This document shows positions 12,659 to 14,032 of a stretch of 14,032 nucleotides of DNA, in pieces. The stretch lies in NCBI GenBank assembly GCA_023390635.1, contig JAEWCM010000122.1:1-14032 (forward strand), written 5' to 3'. How positions within the stretch are numbered: position 1 is the first letter of the stretch; every line of letters starts with the position of its first letter. A program made the position numbers and the translations under genes. The notes beneath the pieces are model-generated. The model worked only from the letters and a program-made list of their open reading frames with translations, did not search any database and had not been told where the DNA came from. Source of the DNA: Bacillota bacterium. GTDB taxonomy: Bacteria > Bacillota > Desulfitobacteriia > Desulfitobacteriales > Desulfitobacteriaceae.

Positions 12659-13734
12659 AAGAATCCCTCCAAATCGTCCGGCAAACCGGCAATAAAGTGG
12701 GCCAGAAGCTTACCTGAATTGATCACATCCTGGGCATCCAGTGTTTCCACAGAGGTATGCATATATCTCAAAGGAATACTTAGGAGCCCGGTCGGTACAC
12801 CGGAACGGCTGACTTGGATAGCCCAGGCGTCAGTCCCGGAATTTCCCGGTAAAGGCTCAACCTGATAAGGCAGACGATAAAGTTCAGCCATATCTACAAA
12901 GTGCTGATACAGCGCAGGATGAATATTAGGGCCGAAACCGACGGCAGCTCCTTTTCCTAATTCTAAAGAGATTTGCCCTTTTGTATCCGGGGTTACAGCA
13001 TGAGTCACATCAATAGCCACTCCCAAATCAGGGTCCAGGTGATAGGCACTGGTAATGGCCCCCCTCAGCCCTACCTCTTCCTGGGTAGTAGCCACCGCAA
13101 TCACATCGTATTCATGGCGCAGGTGGGCTAATTCAGCCAGACAGGTCAGCATGACCACAATCCCAGCCCGGTCATCCAACGCTTTTCCGCTCATATGATG
13201 ATTTAATAGTTCATAACATGAACGTTTTAGGGTCACCACATCGCCCACTTGCACAAGTTCCTTAATCTTATCTGCCGGCAGGCCAACATCGATACCCATA
13301 CTGTCCATAGGAACGGCTTCATTCCCGTCAGTTCCTTTAATAAGATGAGGAGGCATTGTACCGATGACCCCAGGCACTTTCTCTCTGCCATGGATCGTCA
13401 CTTCCTGAGCCAGCAAAGTGCGCTGATCCACTCCCCCTACAGAAGTAAAACGCAAAAAGCCCCTTTCATCAATTTCCTTTATCATCAGGCCGATTTCGTC
13501 CATATGAGCAGCGAGCATGATTTTGTGCCTCCCGCTCAGGCCCTTTTTCGTAGCATAAATATTGCCGAACCGGTCTTGTGAAATTTCATCAGCCACCCCC
13601 CCCAGTTTGTCTTTAACCAAAGGAGCGATTGAATATTCATAACCGGAAACCCCAGCTCCCTCTGAGAGCTCACGGAGCAGTGCTTTTGTTTCATCCAAGC
13701 AAAGCATCATTGGCGTTTTAGCCACATCTTTCAC
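12649..13734 (-). CDS. M42-family metallo-aminopeptidase (first of the tandem), 361 residues
   Basis: Carries the complete M42 set: His77 and Asp79 (AAHMDEIG), KALDDR (184-189), Glu219-Glu220 (QEEVGLRG), Asp242 (AIDVTHA) and His326 (YMHTSVE). The active-site loop reads GNSGTDAW where the other copies have GGNDGG or GGNDAG, a visible difference that suggests another substrate range. Start: GTG at 13734 is the first in-frame codon, 8 nt after the dipeptidase stop, with only a weak ribosome binding site. ATG codons at residues 9-10 would give an N-terminus closer to its relatives, so the start is uncertain by up to 9 residues. Operonic with the flanking peptidase genes. Confidence 0.93.
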   Translation of the reverse strand: MKDVAKTPMMLCLDETKALLRELSEGAGVSGYEYSIAPLVKDKLGGVADEISQDRFGNIYATKKGLSGRHKIMLAAHMDEIGLMIKEIDERGFLRFTSVGGVDQRTLLAQEVTIHGREKVPGVIGTMPPHLIKGTDGNEAVPMDSMGIDVGLPADKIKELVQVGDVVTLKRSCYELLNHHMSGKALDDRAGIVVMLTCLAELAHLRHEYDVIAVATTQEEVGLRGAITSAYHLDPDLGVAIDVTHAVTPDTKGQISLELGKGAAVGFGPNIHPALYQHFVDMAELYRLPYQVEPLPGNSGTDAWAIQVSRSGVPTGLLSIPLRYMHTSVETLDAQDVINSGKLLAHFIAGLPDDLEGFLCY

Positions 13735-13742
13735 CCATTTCT

Positions 13743-14032
13743 TTAATCAACTAATAAATTATAGATGGCATGTGCATAAATTTTAGTCATAAGTACAAGC
13801 CGATCAATGGGGATGTATTCATCAGGACAATGAATCACTTCCGGTTCACCGGGAAAGGTTGGACCGAAAGCTACACCCTGGGGCAAAACTTTGGCATAAG
13901 TACCTCCGCCAATCGCGAAGGCTTCTCCTTCCTGGCCGGTAACTTCCTGATAAGCTTTGAGGAGCGTCTGCACCAGGGAGCTGTCTTTCGGTACATGATG
14001 AGCAGCCTGATGAGACAGGATTTCTATGGTAT
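13743..14032 (-). CDS. PepV/Sapep-type M20 dipeptidase, C-terminal 96 residues only
   Basis: The frame enters from beyond the window edge and ends at TAA 13743. The residues HHVPKDSSLVQTLLKAYQEV, followed by TGQEGEAFAIGGGTYAK and AFGPTFPGEPEVIHCPDEYI, are the conserved C-terminal catalytic-domain end of PepV-like dipeptidases, which hydrolyse dipeptides with two metals. The His of the terminal metal-site region (VIHCPDEYIP) is present. The N-terminal catalytic part lies outside the window. It precedes three M42 peptidases by 8 nt, forming a four-gene peptide-degradation operon. Confidence 0.9.
   Translation of the reverse strand, partial: TIEILSHQAAHHVPKDSSLVQTLLKAYQEVTGQEGEAFAIGGGTYAKVLPQGVAFGPTFPGEPEVIHCPDEYIPIDRLVLMTKIYAHAIYNLLVD

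Noticed and set aside
1..14032. CRISPR array, insertion sequence, toxin-antitoxin or phage-defence system
   Set aside because: No regularly spaced repeats, no transposase or nuclease domains, and no paired small toxin/antitoxin ORFs could be supported.

Overview
The window looks like chromosomal DNA of an anaerobic, probably spore-forming, low-to-mid GC Firmicute of the Desulfitobacterium / Dehalobacter / Desulfosporosinus kind (Peptococcaceae). This is inferred from the content: a Tat-exported membrane [NiFe] hydrogenase, clostridial M42/M20 peptidases, a Bacillus-type pyruvate kinase with the extra C-terminal domain, a YnzC/DUF896 protein, strong AGGAGG ribosome binding sites and U-tailed hairpin terminators. 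No transposase, phage gene, CRISPR array or resistance gene was seen. Almost everything is on the minus strand.

Layout, left to right. (1) 1-2561: an uptake-hydrogenase operon on the minus strand, small subunit then large subunit (3' end cut by the window edge), preceded by a perfect TTGTGA-N6-TCACAA dyad of the CRP/FNR type. (2) 2788-3312: a compact minus-strand unit for a 39-residue protein, with promoter, palindrome and terminator, divergent from a ynzC-like DUF896 gene on the plus strand. (3) 3349-5259: a shared hairpin terminator, a possible small tail ORF, then an AraC regulator and an EamA/DMT transporter forming a minus-strand operon. (4) 5293-5766: a divergent plus-strand gene for an acidic 99-residue protein of unknown function. 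(5) 5865-9078: a terminator, pyruvate kinase and GAPDH as a gap-pyk pair, and upstream of gap a leader of about 370 bp with two small ORFs and a strong nested inverted repeat. (6) 9176-10310: a molybdopterin-binding (MoeA/MogA-like) protein with a Cys-rich tail and its own promoter. (7) 10376-10549: tRNA-Lys(CTT) with promoter and terminator. (8) 10592-14032: three tandem M42 metallo-aminopeptidase paralogues preceded by the C-terminal end of a PepV-type M20 dipeptidase.

Functionally the window joins periplasmic H2 oxidation, lower glycolysis, peptide breakdown and a regulator-transporter pair. The genes are mostly familiar. The less ordinary parts are the CRP/FNR-type site before the hydrogenase, a Cys in place of Pro that predicts a medial [4Fe-4S] cluster in its small subunit, three or four small genes not normally annotated, and a structured leader before gap-pyk.
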